A stretch of 62,500 bases of DNA, taken from Tubiluchus corallicola (Eukaryota; Priapulida; Priapulimorpha; Priapulimorphida; Tubiluchidae). The translations under genes were made by a program, and so were the position numbers. The DNA is taken from assembly GCA_030141605.1 (NCBI GenBank), contig JAQGDQ010000093.1, forward strand, positions 529,815-592,314. Reading direction: 5' to 3'. The notes under the pieces are model-generated. The model did not search any database, was not told where the DNA came from, and saw nothing but the letters and a program-made list of their open reading frames with translations. Each line of letters starts with the position of its first letter. Positions within the stretch are counted from its first letter, which is position 1. This document shows positions 13,241 through 24,836 of this stretch, in pieces.

Positions 13241-13543
13241 ATTGCCACAGTGTAATCAATACATATTACTGATTACAACTAATTTCATTCATTGACAACC
13301 AATTAGTGCTGGTATTTGTCTACTATTATTTTAAATGTCTTGGTTTTTTGTAATTTGTAAAGTATGTTTTGTACAAAATAAAATGTTTAACATAAAAAAT
13401 ATTTCACACCTATGCAAACAAGGTAAGCGCCGCTTAAAAAATAAATTATGTTTGAAAAGAAAGCGCAGCGGCAACAGTTACAGCTCTGTCAGATTCAAAA
13501 CAGCTTTCCCGTGTTTTAAAACAGTCGTGGAGATGGTATCAAG

Positions 13544-14096
13544 CAGTGGCGGCTCGTGTGTAGGTACTGTGGTACTACAGCACCCCCTGTTTTCACTCAT
13601 TATTATCGAAAATATTCAATATAATAAGTCTTTTTTCTGTAGTTCTTTCTTTGCACTTGCATGGAATCAGAGCACGTGAGTTTAGTACTGTTTGCTTCAC
13701 AGCGCAGCACAGTGGCGTTTGGCTGCTGTGCGCAGGCGGTCATGCGAATGTCTGAGATAAGACGCTGTACTTTAGGTAGTCTGTAGTACTTTAGGTACTT
13801 TAGGTAGTACTTAAAGAGTACTGGTCGCTCACTTCAGTACGTGTTGTCAGTTGTCACGTGCTTGAAAGCCGTGTACCGGTATATCCTCGAACTGCGACAA
13901 TTTAGGCTATTCGTAAGAAAAAATACTTTTTGTTTAGGAGTTTATCAAGTTTATGTATAAATTAGTGTGTTTGTTTAAAATTACAACTGCAACATTAAAA
14001 TTACATATGCTTGTTTCGTTTTACACAGTATTAAAACAATGGCTAAAATGTTTAAATTTGCAGCTCCCCACTAATTTTAGCTAGGAGCCGCCACTG
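13544..14096 (+). mobile_element. hAT-like MITE, CAGTGGCGGCTC family (copy 1)
   Basis: 553 bp from CAGTGGCGGCTCGTG to AGGAGCCGCCACTG, giving 12-bp terminal repeats of the CAGNG type known for hAT transposons. The flanks GTATCAAG (13536-13543) and GTATCAAT (14097-14104) are a 7-of-8 target duplication, the length used by hAT. No transposase. Confidence 0.85.
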
Positions 14097-14248
14097 GTAT
14101 CAATGAGCGATATATTTCAGGCCAACAAGCAAAGCAAATTACAACTGAGCTTTAAAGCTCTTACATATGTTCGTGATAAGAAATTCGGCCAGTACAGGAG
14201 GAATTGGTTAGTCATAGAGAATGGAGTTTCAAATCTTCTGTCTTGGTT

Positions 14249-14930
14249 CTTAAGGCGCGTTCAGACTTGCACGATTTCACCGCAAATAAATTCTGAACGT
14301 GAAAGTAATGTCTGAACGTAAGCGTGTTCAGAACTAGAGAGTAAAACTTGCTACCAGTTACTCTGTGAAAGTATGCGCAACACTCAAATCTCTATTCACT
14401 ATGAGAAGTTTGGAGAGTAACTCGTAAGCGTGTTCACACTAGAGAGTAAAACTGGCTACGAGTTACTCTGCGACAGTAAGCGCAACACTCAAATCTCTAC
14501 TCACTATGAGAAGTGTGGAGAGTAACTCGCCCAGTAACTCGTAAGCGTGTTCAGACTAGAGAGTAAAACTTGCTACGAGTTACTCTCTGACAGTAAGCAC
14601 AACACTCACATTTCTATTCACTATGAGAAGTGTGGAGAGTAACTCGCCCAGTAACTCCTAAGCGTGTTCAGACTAGAGTGTAAAACTTGCTACAAGTTAC
14701 TCTCCGACAGTAAGCGCAATACTCGAATCTCTATTCACCATGAGAAGTGTGGAGAGTAACTCGCCCAGTAACTCGTAGGCGCTTTCAGACTAGAATACTA
14801 GATAGTAACTCGCAGCAATTGCCGGAAAGTTTGCAATTTTTTGCCGTCACTAACTCGTAAAGCTGTTCATACTTGTGAGTTTGCTGTTAGAGGGAAAAGT
14901 CGTTAGTCTGAACAATCTGTTACACACTGG
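14249..14930 (+). repeat. 117-bp tandem array inside a TIR-type element
   Basis: Starts GGCGCGTTCAGACTTGC. The unit beginning AAGCGTGTTCAGACTAGAG recurs at 14320, 14425, 14543, 14660 and, eroded, 14776, a period of about 117 bp. Each unit contains an AGAGAGTAAAAC / GAGTTACTCT inverted pair. The right edge TTAGTCTGAAC mirrors the left. Confidence 0.8.
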
Positions 14931-15033
14931 AGGCAAATGAATGGACAATGGTCAAACCGAAGAGTTATATCATTTGAAAAAACGTATTTCATCGAATACA
15001 AAAATCAGTTAAACGGCGTTTCTTTTGGAGAGG

Positions 15034-15571
15034 TTAAAGGAAGACAGGACGATTTTTCATATAGACCCCATTTCCAAATCGAATTAAAACATACATTTTA
15101 ATACAATTAATACTGCAAAAGCGTTTCTGATAACTAAATAATAGATTAAAAACTTAATTAACGACGGGCGAGCCCACCTATAGATGACATCACAAACTAA
15201 CAAAAATATTTCACGAGAGCGTTGCACGTGTTTGCGAAAGCGAAAATTGAAGTGCAGTGCTACTGTAAGACATTCAGTGTGTTGTACTAAAACTAGGTAA
15301 GTTTTGAGATAAAAATTCAAATTTCAAATTTACCGCTGTGCTCACGCTTGAGCTGTTGAACATGTGTTGTTCGTCACAAACTAACGTAGCTGAAATGATA
15401 GTGCCCGTCTAACTAGAGAATGGCGAAATGGATGCAACAACGAAGATCTAGTGGCGCAAACGCGAAATTTTGTTTGTGTGGCAATAATTCTTTCACGTAA
15501 GTCATTTTTGAAAAAATAGTATGTTGCCTTTTGATATTTTTAAGAGTAGATTGGGTTCGGTTTTGCTTTAA
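15034..15571 (-). mobile_element. Family A element (copy 5)
   Basis: Both ends are present: TTAAAGGAAGACAGGACG on the left and GGTTTTGCTTTAA on the right. It has modest internal losses compared with copy 4. Confidence 0.85.
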
Positions 15572-15846
15572 TTATTGTTTACATAGTTAATTTTTGGTAA
15601 ATTAGGACGTGGCAGGTTACCATGGCAATGCGATTAAACAACAGCCTCTGTTATGATGTTACAAAATTTTTTGAAAGAGGTTTGGCTTTGCGGAAAAAAC
15701 ATCAGATCGCATTACGGGTGGTAGCCTGGTATCCCTGGACGGGATTTCTTTACGAAGTTTACAACATCATTAATAAAAAACAGACATGCGCCTGATGTGG
15801 GAATGATTTGCCATGAGTATTGCGGTGTAGTTCTATAGAAGATGCA

Positions 15847-16451
15847 TTAAAGCAAAACCGGACCCAGTCTTAAATTGTATGTCAAAACAATTTACTCTTT
15901 AAAATATTGAAAGGAAACAAACTATGTTTTTTCAAAAATGACTTACGTGAAAGAATTATTGCCACACAAACAAAATTTCGCGTTTGCGCCACTAGTTCTT
16001 CGTTGTTACATCCATTTCGCCATTCTCTAGTTAGACGGGCACTAGCGCCAACATTTTAAAAACGCCTAAAACAAGAAACAGGTGCTGTACCTCTTCGTTC
16101 AGGTATATTAGTTTCCGACAAATTTGAAATTGAAATATAATTCTGGTAAATTTAAAACTTGAATATTTATCTTAAAACATGCCTAGTTCTAGTACAACAC
16201 ACTGAATATCTTACAGTAGCACTGTACTTCAATTTTCGCTTTCACAAACACGTCCAACACGCTCGTGCAATATTTTTACTGTTGAAAATTCTGTTAGTTT
16301 GTGATGTCATCAGTGTCATCGCCGCCGTTAATTAAGTTTTTAATCTATTATTTAATTATCAGAAACGCTTTTACAGTATTAATTGTGTTAAAATGTATAC
16401 GTATTATCATACTATGCAGTGCTGTATGAAAAATCATTCTGACTTCCTTGA
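15847..16451 (+). mobile_element. Family A element (copy 6)
   Basis: The left end is intact. The right end reads CTTCCTTGAA, so the terminal TTAA has been lost to a point change. It lies about 275 bases from copy 5 in inverted orientation and directly abuts a family C fragment. Confidence 0.82.
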
Positions 16452-16494
16452 AGCTCAAGAAAATACTTTCCACACACAAAGCATAAAACATTTG

Positions 16495-16815
16495 TCTTGA
16501 AATGTTTATATCACTTACATGGTGTCTTATTGTACACAGAGCTAGTATTAGCAGTAAAGTTGCATAAAAATTGTAAATTTAAACTCCCACGATGAGTGTT
16601 AGACGCAGCCATTTTAATGGAATGTCATTTGAAACAAGTTTAGATAACGTTGCATAAAGTTTGAAAAAATAATCAGAGCATTCGTAATGCATTCATCGTG
16701 AGACACTCGTCACTAGCTAGACAAAAGTCTACTACTTCACGTTGTCAGTAAGATCATTAATGTGTTTTTGGTGAATCAGTGTTGCACACTGGGATGACGA
16801 TGTGATGCCGATTTA
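16495..16815 (-). mobile_element. Family C element fragment
   Basis: Reverse-strand match to the right two thirds of family C, including the GGCTGCGTCTAA and AATGCTCTGATTATTTTTTC blocks. See 19117 for the family description. It abuts family A copy 6. Confidence 0.65.
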
Positions 16816-16979
16816 CAGTTGGTGCGAATATTTCAATATTTCAAGTCTTTTCCAGTTGCTTAAGAGTTAGGTAATATAAGTTTGTATGAAAAGTTCTTTG
16901 AGATATACATGTGCTTTAAAGGTTTTTCTTTCCTTTTTAAGGTTTGTTGAGTGGTAAATTCTCACGGTAATTGAGAGGG

Positions 16980-16981
16980 AC

Positions 16982-17024
<43 letters not shown>

Positions 17025-17083
17025 GAGAGAGAGAGGGGGGGAGAGAGAGAAAGAGGCAGAGAGAGAGAGAGAGAGACAGAGGA

Positions 17084-17166
<83 letters not shown>
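16980..17166. repeat. (GA)n tract
   Basis: GA repeat with short G, A and C interruptions in the middle. Confidence 0.95.
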
Positions 17167-17169
<3 letters not shown>

Positions 17170-17544
17170 CATGTGTTTGTGTGCTGATTAACATTATCTT
17201 ACTTGTTATTGCATGTGTATGCATTTTTACCAGCTGTGATAGCAGCTCTTTTCTCCAAGGCGTTATAAATTCTAACAGGCAAGTACACAAACTCAACACC
17301 AGGCGAGTTTTAATAGCTACATAAAGAAACCATTGCACAACAGAGCTAGATCGTCCGGTCTTTGTGACACCGCAAAAATTACACAATAAAACCCTCTTCC
17401 CAGGTTTTAGTAGCAGCTGCACTGGCTTAGATAATTGCTAGGAATGAGGTTAAAGTTGCGAGAGTGTAGGGCAGCTAAAACCCCTTTGAGATCCTATCGT
17501 ATCGTAATATGCGCTTAAAGGGGGAAGGAAGGGCAATTTTAAAG

Positions 17545-17975
17545 TATCATACCAAAAAACTTTTTATACAATGTTAGATAACTTGGCATTGTGCTTACCT
17601 GTTTGAAAGACTTGCGTAATTGGAAAAGCAAAATCTTAATGATTTAAAATGTTCGTACTACCTGGTAAAATTGCACTGCATAACCTTCCCAGTGTGCACC
17701 ACTGATTCACCAATAAATCCATTATTGATCTTGTTGACTATATAATGTAATTTAAACTTTTGCTTAGTTTGTGAAGAGTGTGCCACGAATGCTCTGATTA
17801 TTTTTTAAAACTATATGCAATGTCATCTGAACTTGTTTCTAATGATTTATATTTAAAATGGCTGCGCCTAACAGTCATCGCGGATGTTTAAGCTGTTTTT
17901 TCAGCGTTCCTGCTAACGCAAGTTCTGTGTGCAACAAGACAGCATGTAAATGATACAAAATTTCTATATGGTTTT
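17545..17975 (+). mobile_element. Family C element fragment
   Basis: Matches the central and right part of family C (GTGCACCACT, AATGCTCTGATTATT, ATGGCTGCGCCTAAC). It is cut on the right by family A copy 7. Confidence 0.7.
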
Positions 17976-18682
17976 TTACAGCAAAACCTGACCCAAACTT
18001 AAACTGTAGGTCAAAAGATCTACTCTTTAAAATATTGAAAAGAAACATACTATTTTTTCAAAAATAATTTACGTGAAAGAATTATTACCAACATAAACAC
18101 TATATTACGTTTCCACCACTAGTTCTTCGCTGTTACATGCACTTCATCATTCGCTAGTTGGACGGGCACTAGTGCCTGCATTTCGCATATGCATTGCACA
18201 AAAAACAGGTGCTGTACCTCTCAGTTCAGATGCGTTCGTTTTTGACGAACTGCAAACGTTCGAAAGGTTATGCGTGAGCACAGCGGTAAATTTGAAATTT
18301 GAATTTTTATCTTAAAACTTGCCTAGATTTAGTACAACACACTGAATATCTCTCAGTAGCACTGTACTTTAATTTTCACTTTCATAAACACGTGAAACAC
18401 GCTCGTGGAATATTTTTATGTGATGTCATCAGTAGTTGGGCTCATCCGCCGTTAATTAAGGTGTGTTGAACTAAAACTAGGCAAGTGTTAAGATAATATA
18501 GTTTCAAACTCGTGTAATATTTTTGCTGTTGAAATTAATTTCAATTAATTAATTAAACAAGTTTTTAATCTATTATTTAATTAACAGCAACGACTTTGCA
18601 TTATTAATTGCGTTGAAATGTGTACTTTTTATCGGACTTTGAAATGGGGTAGTATATGAAAAATCATCCCGTCTTCCTTTAA
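17976..18682 (+). mobile_element. Family A element carrying an inverted internal segment (copy 7)
   Basis: The left end is degenerate (TTACAGCAAAACC) and the right end intact. Between about 18460 and 18560 the sequence switches to the opposite strand of the family (GTGTGTTGAACTAAAACTAG), then back again. The same breakpoints occur at 23770-23880. Confidence 0.8.
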
Positions 18683-18905
18683 ATGGGCTAATATCAGTGG
18701 GATCAAGTTTTAGTGTGTGCATTTCTCAAGGCCAACTATAGAGGGCTTTTTAACAACTTTCACACATGTATCGCCACCAGCCAATATTGCAGTACCATTC
18801 ACGATTTCTGTTTGTAATAAACAGTGCGAATATTTATTATAATACTGTTGCATAATTGTCCATTAAAATATCAGTAGCAGCAGTCTTCATTAAACATGAC
18901 TACTT
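18683..18905 (+). repeat. Duplicated flank of family A copy 7
   Basis: About 220 bases, from ATGGGCTAATATCAGTGGG to CATTAAACATG, closely match 26792-27012. Both directly follow the right end of a family A copy, so the element and its flank were duplicated together or belong to one larger repeat. Confidence 0.75.
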
Positions 18906-19116
18906 GCAATAAGTTAACGGCCCTATTTGCTGACTTGTTTAGGTTAAAACATCATTGGGCCAGAATTTCCAGGTTTACTCCATTAGTGAAGTGCAGTCTG
19001 GCAGAATTTGTTACTAATGTGTTGTGTCTTCCCAACGTTCTAAGTAATTATTTGTCTATAAACTGAAGTTTGGTGAAGCTTTGGTGATTTTATGTGGTGG
19101 TAATAAGAGCCGTCTT

Positions 19117-19780
19117 TTAAAGGACAAGAAAAAGGGCACCTAAAGTAGGTTTCAGAAAAATCGCCTTAAAAATCATATTACTTTATAGCAATTTTATGCA
19201 CATATTGTACTCGCGTTAAAAGGATTTTTAAATCTCCCGCAATACTGTTCCGACAGCGCCATTACATGACGTCACTACGCACAACGTAAATCAGGGAAAG
19301 AAAAGGAAATGTTAAACGATGTCTCAAAAAACCTTCCGTGCAAAATTATGTTACTTAGCATTTCGCTTACCTACTGGAAAAACTTAGAAAAGAAAATTAT
19401 TATTTGTTTAAAATGTTTTCACCAATTGGTAAAATGTCGCTGACTCACTCTCCAGGGTGCACCACTCACTAATCAAAAAACGTATTTTTAATCTTATTGA
19501 CAACATACAGTAATTTAAATTTTACTTAGTTAGTGACGTGTGCACTACGAATGCTCTGATTATTTTTTTAAACTTTACTCAGTGTTATCTAAACTTGTTT
19601 CAAATGACTTATCGTGAAAATGGCTGCGCCTAACGGTCATTCGCGAGAGTTTAAATTTACAAGTTTTATACAGCATTACTGCTGACGCAAGCCCTGTATG
19701 CAAAAAGGCAGTATGTAAGCGGGATAAAATTTCAAGACGAATTTTTAAATCTTCATGTAAGTGGAGGGATTTCTTGTGTT
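19117..19780 (+). mobile_element. Family C TTAA-type element (best copy)
   Basis: Repeat of about 660 bp starting TTAAAGGACAAGAAAAAGGG. The same start recurs at 52995, 60736 and, reversed, 55780. It carries a TGACGTCA palindrome near 19267 and an ATGGCTGCGCCTAAC block. The right end is not sharply defined. The TTAA-AGG start suggests the same class of transposon as families A and B. No transposase. Confidence 0.72.
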
Positions 19781-20097
19781 TTAACGGAGAGACATTATCC
19801 ACAAGGTCCAAAAATGTACAGTAGGTGGTAAACCCAAACATGAGCGTTGTATATTTCATAGCAAGCGAGTTAATGGTGTTATGTCTAGTCCTTGTCAGAT
19901 ACTAAGTGGCGTTTGCTAAAGCCACTCATCATTTCACAACTTGAAATTTTTACAGTCTGGACGCATGCGTGTGTGTGTGGGGGGGGGGGGGTAGGTGAGT
20001 GTGAGAATCCTATTAATAAATGATTGATTGATCGTTTATTAGCTAAAAAGAATTACATAGTGCAGGCCGAATAGTATCGTAATAAAAATGTTGTTGG

Positions 20098-20295
20098 TTC
20101 AGTGAAGACAGGATGGTTTTTTATATACTACCCCATTTTGAAGTCCGATAAAATGTATACATATTAATACAGTTAATACTGCAAAGCGTTTCTGATAACT
20201 AAATAATAGGTTAAAATCTAAATTAACGACCGGCGATCGCAAAATATTGATGACATCGCAAACTAACAAATATTTTCAGCAGCAAAAATATTACA
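20098..20295 (-). mobile_element. Family A element, truncated (copy 8)
   Basis: Only about 200 bases remain, starting at a degenerate end (AGTGAAGACAGGATGG) and stopping after the AGCAGCAAAAATATT block. Confidence 0.7.
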
Positions 20296-20519
20296 TACAT
20301 TTGCATGGCGCTTGTATTTAAGCAGGCTACACAACTGTTCGTGGTGTATTACCTTTTATGCAATAATTGATCTGGTTGGTTATGTGGCTCTTATATAAAA
20401 GTAACTAGTATTTTCATGTACAATAGTGAAATGTTGGGCTTAACTGCAACTCAAGAAGCAGAAATAAATGTTTCACAAAGGCCTACTCAGTAAAATCTTA
20501 AAAATAAAATGGCCATTAT

Positions 20520-21065
20520 ATCATTTCAAATGAAGAGCTGTATAACAGAATCAAAGAAGAACATTGGAGCACTAAAATCAGAATCAGGAGACTAAGATGG
20601 TTAATGAGATTACCAAAAACAACACCAGTAAGCTTAGCATTAAACAGAACCAAAGAGGATCTTTGGATCACTAAAATTAGAATCAGAAGACTAAGATGGG
20701 TAGGACATTTAATGAGATTGTCAGAAACAACACCAGTAAGGTTAGCATTAAACAGAACTAAAGAGGATCTTTGGATCACTAGAATTAGAATCAGAAGACT
20801 AAGATGGGTAGGACATTTAATGAGATTGCCAGAAATACACCAGTAAGATTAGCATTAAACGAGGCACTGAAACCTGCTAAACGACCTTCAGGCAAAACCA
20901 AAAGAACTTGGATGTCAAGAATTAATAAAGATTTACAACAGCTGAGATGAAACCTAACAATAGCACCACAGGAATAGAAAGTTTTGGCTGCAGACAGGAA
21001 ACAGTGGAGAGCTCTAATAAAGGACTGAGACGCAATGTCTACAATAGATAATTAGAGCAACAGAA
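20520..21065 (+). pseudogene. LINE RT C-terminus with a tandemly repeated 36-residue segment
   Basis: RRLRWVGHLMRLPE is the RLRW-GH--R motif seen after reverse transcriptase in many LINEs. It is followed by ALKPAKRPSGKTKRTWMSRI and AADRKQWRALIKD, the usual KRP-GR-K-TW...DR--W ending. The RLRW segment and its following residues occur three times (near 20592, 20689, 20797) with a 108-bp period; the first unit lacks 9 bases. A frameshift near 20834 breaks the frame. Confidence 0.78.
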
Positions 21066-21889
21066 AAAGATATAAAAGTTGACTCAGCAGCTGCTTGTGG
21101 TGTATTATATAATACAAGCTTTGCAAGAATATGAAAGCAAGCGCATTTTCCGACGAAAATAAAAAAAGTTAGCACTAGTCTCCTAAAATCTGACACATTC
21201 TGTTACAACCTACTTTAGCCTGTTTGTAAATATGCTCCAGGTCCATTGTACACAAAATGTTCTGATGAACCTCAAAATAACAATCCTTAAAAACACTAAA
21301 TCAGTATACACTCAGTCAATCTCACCCCCGCGGACGACAATGAGCACGTCCAATCTGAAACTCTATGGCTTCCCCGGTGGTCATTCCCACACGATATAGT
21401 TCCGTCTAGTAGCGCTGAATGCGACTGTTTTACCATGGCTTCCCTGTGGCCTGTTATCAGCGGGCAACAGATGTAGTTGTGAAGGCTTGGATGAAGCCAA
21501 GCGCTAATTACTACTGTCCTCGGCGCTGTCATTACCACTGTTTAGCTTGAAATTGCAATTCATGATCTATTACCGTGTAATTATGGAAGCCATGTTGTCT
21601 GGTTGATGGAGCTGTTGTTACGGACCTAATCGATAGATGGCTCTGTTGTTGCTGGAGACAGAAATCAACAGTTGCTTTTTCTGTCTGGAGGACAACTTAT
21701 GTAGTTCCCTCCCCCACCAAAGAAAACTAATATATAGTCATCTCTTCTCAAGCTAGTAATTATTTTCATTAAAACTCATTAATTTACATAGAAATAATTT
21801 TACACAGACTGACTGACTGATCGACCGACTGAATGACCAACAAAAAAACCTAACAACTATTGGACCGATTGACTGACGGAGAGAGTGGG

Positions 21890-21912
21890 AAAGAGAGAGA
21901 GAGAGAGATATA

Positions 21913-21947
<35 letters not shown>

Positions 21948-21950
21948 ATC
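21890..21950. repeat. (GA)n-(TA)n-(TAA)n compound tract
   Basis: Three short tracts in a row. The TAA part is the 3' tail of the minus-strand LINE at 21924. Confidence 0.9.
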
Positions 21951-22497
21951 TTTATTAAAGAAATGAATATATATACACAAAGGTGCCTCTTTTTGCAGGC
22001 TCAGATCAACAAATTACATTTTCACATAACAAATCTTTTAAATCCAGTTTCACACTATGTACAATGAATAACATTTTATACTTAAATTAGATATAATTTC
22101 AAACGAATCACAAGTATTATACAAACAAATTAACTTTACACAACTACATAATTTTTTTTTATACTGGAGCGGGCCTAAATTAACAGTTACTTAGTATAAA
22201 ATTGTCCCTGATCAGGTTAGTGAAAGCCATTATTAAATTTTTATCAGATTGAAGCATAATATTACGTGTATAATTGGCATCAGCTATTTCCATGAACGGC
22301 ATTCTTTTTGCATTATCTATTTTATTACATCTGAATAAAATGTGCTGAGGAGTTTGCTCTTCTTCTCCACATGGACATAAACTAGTATCACACATATTAA
22401 GTCTATACAAAAAGCTGTTAAAATTCCCCTGGCCAGTTAAAAAGGACATGGCAATGGATTCTATTTTCCTTTCATTATTTCCAAGTGGCAAATTTAA
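21924..22497 (-). pseudogene. I/Jockey-type LINE 3' end, 5' truncated
   Basis: The minus-strand frame 22491-22180 reads SFLTGQGNFNSFLYRLNMCD, then TSLCPCGEEEQTPQHILFRC. This is the LTGHG-f--yL-r...C-CG--EQT-HIL--C ending of LINEs that carry an RNase H or tail domain. The frame is intact to its stop at 22180. The 3' UTR and (ATT)n tail run to 21924. It is cut upstream by the (GA)n tract at 22509. The best-preserved LINE remnant here. Confidence 0.8.
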
Positions 22498-22506
22498 GGG
22501 TGTACA

Positions 22507-22508
<2 letters not shown>

Positions 22509-22569
<61 letters not shown>

Positions 22570-22640
22570 CGGGGGGAGAGAAGGGAGGGAGAGGGAGGGA
22601 GAGGAAGAGCGAGAGGGAGGAGAGGGAGACGGAGAAAGAA
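22509..22640. repeat. (GA)n tract
   Basis: Pure GA for about 55 bases, then a G-rich variant. It abuts the truncated 5' side of the LINE remnant. Confidence 0.92.
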
Positions 22641-22706
22641 GCGCTTTAACTGTGTCTTTCTCTCAGTAGACACCTCGAGACAATTAAAAAGAACTCTTAT
22701 TAGCAT

Positions 22707-23012
22707 ATTGCGCGTTCAGACTAGCGAGTTTTCTTGCCAAGTAACTCACCAGCGCGTTCAGACTAGAGAGCAAAACGTTCAGTGACTTACTCTCCGACAG
22801 TAAGCGCGAGATGACACTGCCTTCTCCTTTTTTCGAGAACCATGGAGAGCAACTTTCCAAGGAATTCACACTAAACAGATACTCAACGCGCGGCACTGTG
22901 GGAGAGTTTGCAATAACTTGCAGACAGTAACTCGCAAAACAGTTAACATTTGCAAGTTTGCTGTCAGAGAGAAAACTCTTGACAAAAATTCTCTAATCTG
23001 AACGCGCAGTAT
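22707..23012. mobile_element. Compact TIR element related to the 117-bp array
   Basis: 306 bp bounded by GCGCGTTCAGACTAG and CTAATCTGAACGCGC. Its interior shares the TTCAGACTAGAGAG, GACAGTAAGCGC and GGAGAG motifs with the array at 14249-14930. Likely the unexpanded form of that element. Confidence 0.65.
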
Positions 23013-23511
23013 CTGATTTAGTTATAATACAGAAACTTTCTTTAGAAGTCTTGCCTCGGGAATTAAACGTTCGTTGATATAATATTACCGTAACTTTACT
23101 TCGTAACCTAACAATTACATGGATTTGAAAGGGCCTTTAGATTGTAACTTTTAACATTTCCCAACCATTATGCAGCCGTTGACCTGTACTTAATAGCAAG
23201 CGTATAAAATGTAATCTCAAGTTTAGTACATCGTTTAGTTTCTAAAAGTCAAAAGTCTTTATTGCATCTTTTGATAAAGCTTAATCTAGGAGGCTGAGCG
23301 ATGTTATCATGATGGCATTTAAGGAAAGAGTTACGACTTCTGTCTCTGCGTGGAAATGATGTGTGTGATTTGATTTAGAGAATCCTGGATTTTCGGCTTG
23401 CCTCTTTGCTGGTTCTAAAAAGTTTGGGTGAAATTTCTGCCAACGAAGAAGCTTAAAAAAGTTGTGCGTTGGACCACCTCACGAAGTAATGGATTCTGTT
23501 CACTGTAATCG

Positions 23512-23983
23512 TTAATGAAAGACACGATGATTTTTCATATACCACGACCTTTTCATATCCAATAAAAACTATACATTATAACACAATTAATACTGCAAAA
23601 GCATTTCTGTTAATTAAATAATAGATTGAAATTTAATTAAGGCGAGCGAGCCCAACTGGTGATGACATCACAAACTAACATAATTTTCAACATCAAAAAC
23701 ATTTCACGAGCGTGTTGACCGTGTTTGTGAAAGTGAAAATTAAAGTACAGTGCTACTGTAAGATATTCGGTGTGTTGTACTAAAACTAGGCAAGTGTTAA
23801 GATAATATAGTTTCAAACTCGTGTAATATTTTTGCTGTTGAAAATTAATTTCAGTTAATTAATTAAATAAGTTTTTAATCTATTATTTAATTACCAGAAA
23901 CGCTTTTGCAGTATCAATTGTGTTAAAATCTGCATTTTTATCCTGACTTGAAAACGGGTTAGTATATGAAAATCATCCTGTCC
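23512..23983. mobile_element. Fold-back derivative of family A (copy 9)
   Basis: Both halves end in the same family terminus in opposite orientation: TTAATGAAAGACACGATG on the left and ATCATCCTGTCC on the right. The element is therefore a long imperfect palindrome. The turn-around (about 23790-23870) is shared with copy 7. The right TTAA is lost. Confidence 0.75.
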
Positions 23984-24593
23984 AAAAATAACATTCTCCA
24001 TATTGTGGTTGAAACTTTGTAGACGACTGTGTTGGAATTAATGGTCATGTCTTTGTTTAAGTTGATGCTAACATTTATTTTTATTCTAAACATCGTTCGT
24101 TCAGCTGTTTTCACAAGAAGGTAGGCTATTTACTAAAACTGGAACTGTGTTGTTAGAGAATATCGTATTCTCTAATGCAGGATAGGCCTAATCCAGTTTC
24201 AAATCTCCAATGCATGTGTACAGCGCATTCGTTGACTTACCGACTGACCAATTATTTTGTTGACGATGATTGGCTAACTGTTTTATCACTGCTGGGCAGA
24301 ATGATTATAATAAAATAAAACATATTGTAAGCGAAACTGAGAAAGTAATTAACGGTAGTCCTGTCTTTTAAACGGTAGGCTATTCTCTACTTTTCACTAC
24401 GTGAGACGTTTGTGTATTATTTACTTTAGTGAAAAGGTCAAAATAATTGCATTTGTCATCCTATAATCCTATAGCGTGCGGTGTAAATGGGACTTTGTGC
24501 AAAATGCTTTTGTTGGGTCTTGCTAGTCTCGGGTAATCCTGTCCCTTGCGATTAGCAAATGTTGTACAAAAAATTGCTGATTTTTTGTTCCAG

Positions 24594-24650
24594 GTTTTCG
24601 AAGAGGTGCAGAGGGATTTGGGAAGACTTCATCTGGAGCTAAGTGTCTCG
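24594..24650 (+). other. Candidate 57-nt internal exon
   Basis: A strong acceptor (GATTTTTTGTTCCAG) ends at 24593 and a consensus donor (TCG/GTAAGTG) starts at 24651. The 57 bases between are 19 whole codons, open, and read VFEEVQRDLGRLHLELSVS. This is an amphipathic, helix-like peptide, unlike the surrounding repeats. I do not recognise the protein. No neighbouring exon was found in the window, so the rest of such a gene would lie beyond large introns. A chance match remains possible. Confidence 0.35.
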
Positions 24651-24751
24651 GTAAGTGTCAACATTATTTTCAAACATACCAACTGTTGTCTTACGGTGTG
24701 CTTTAGGTCTGTTTTAGGGAGCGTTATACTGATGTGGTCTTTACACAGGAA

Positions 24752-24825
24752 CAGGGCTGTCTTAAAAGCATTATAGGCCCTTGGGCAAAGCAGGGCACTG
24801 GGGCTCCTCCCTACACAACCATGAT
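24752..24825 (+). mobile_element. Possible hAT-type terminal fragment
   Basis: CAGGGCTGTCTTAAAAGC followed by GGCCCTTGGGCAAAGCAGGG resembles the terminal segment of common hAT elements and loosely the start of the element at 54915. No second end or target duplication found. Confidence 0.35.
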
Positions 24826-24836
24826 CGATCAAATTA

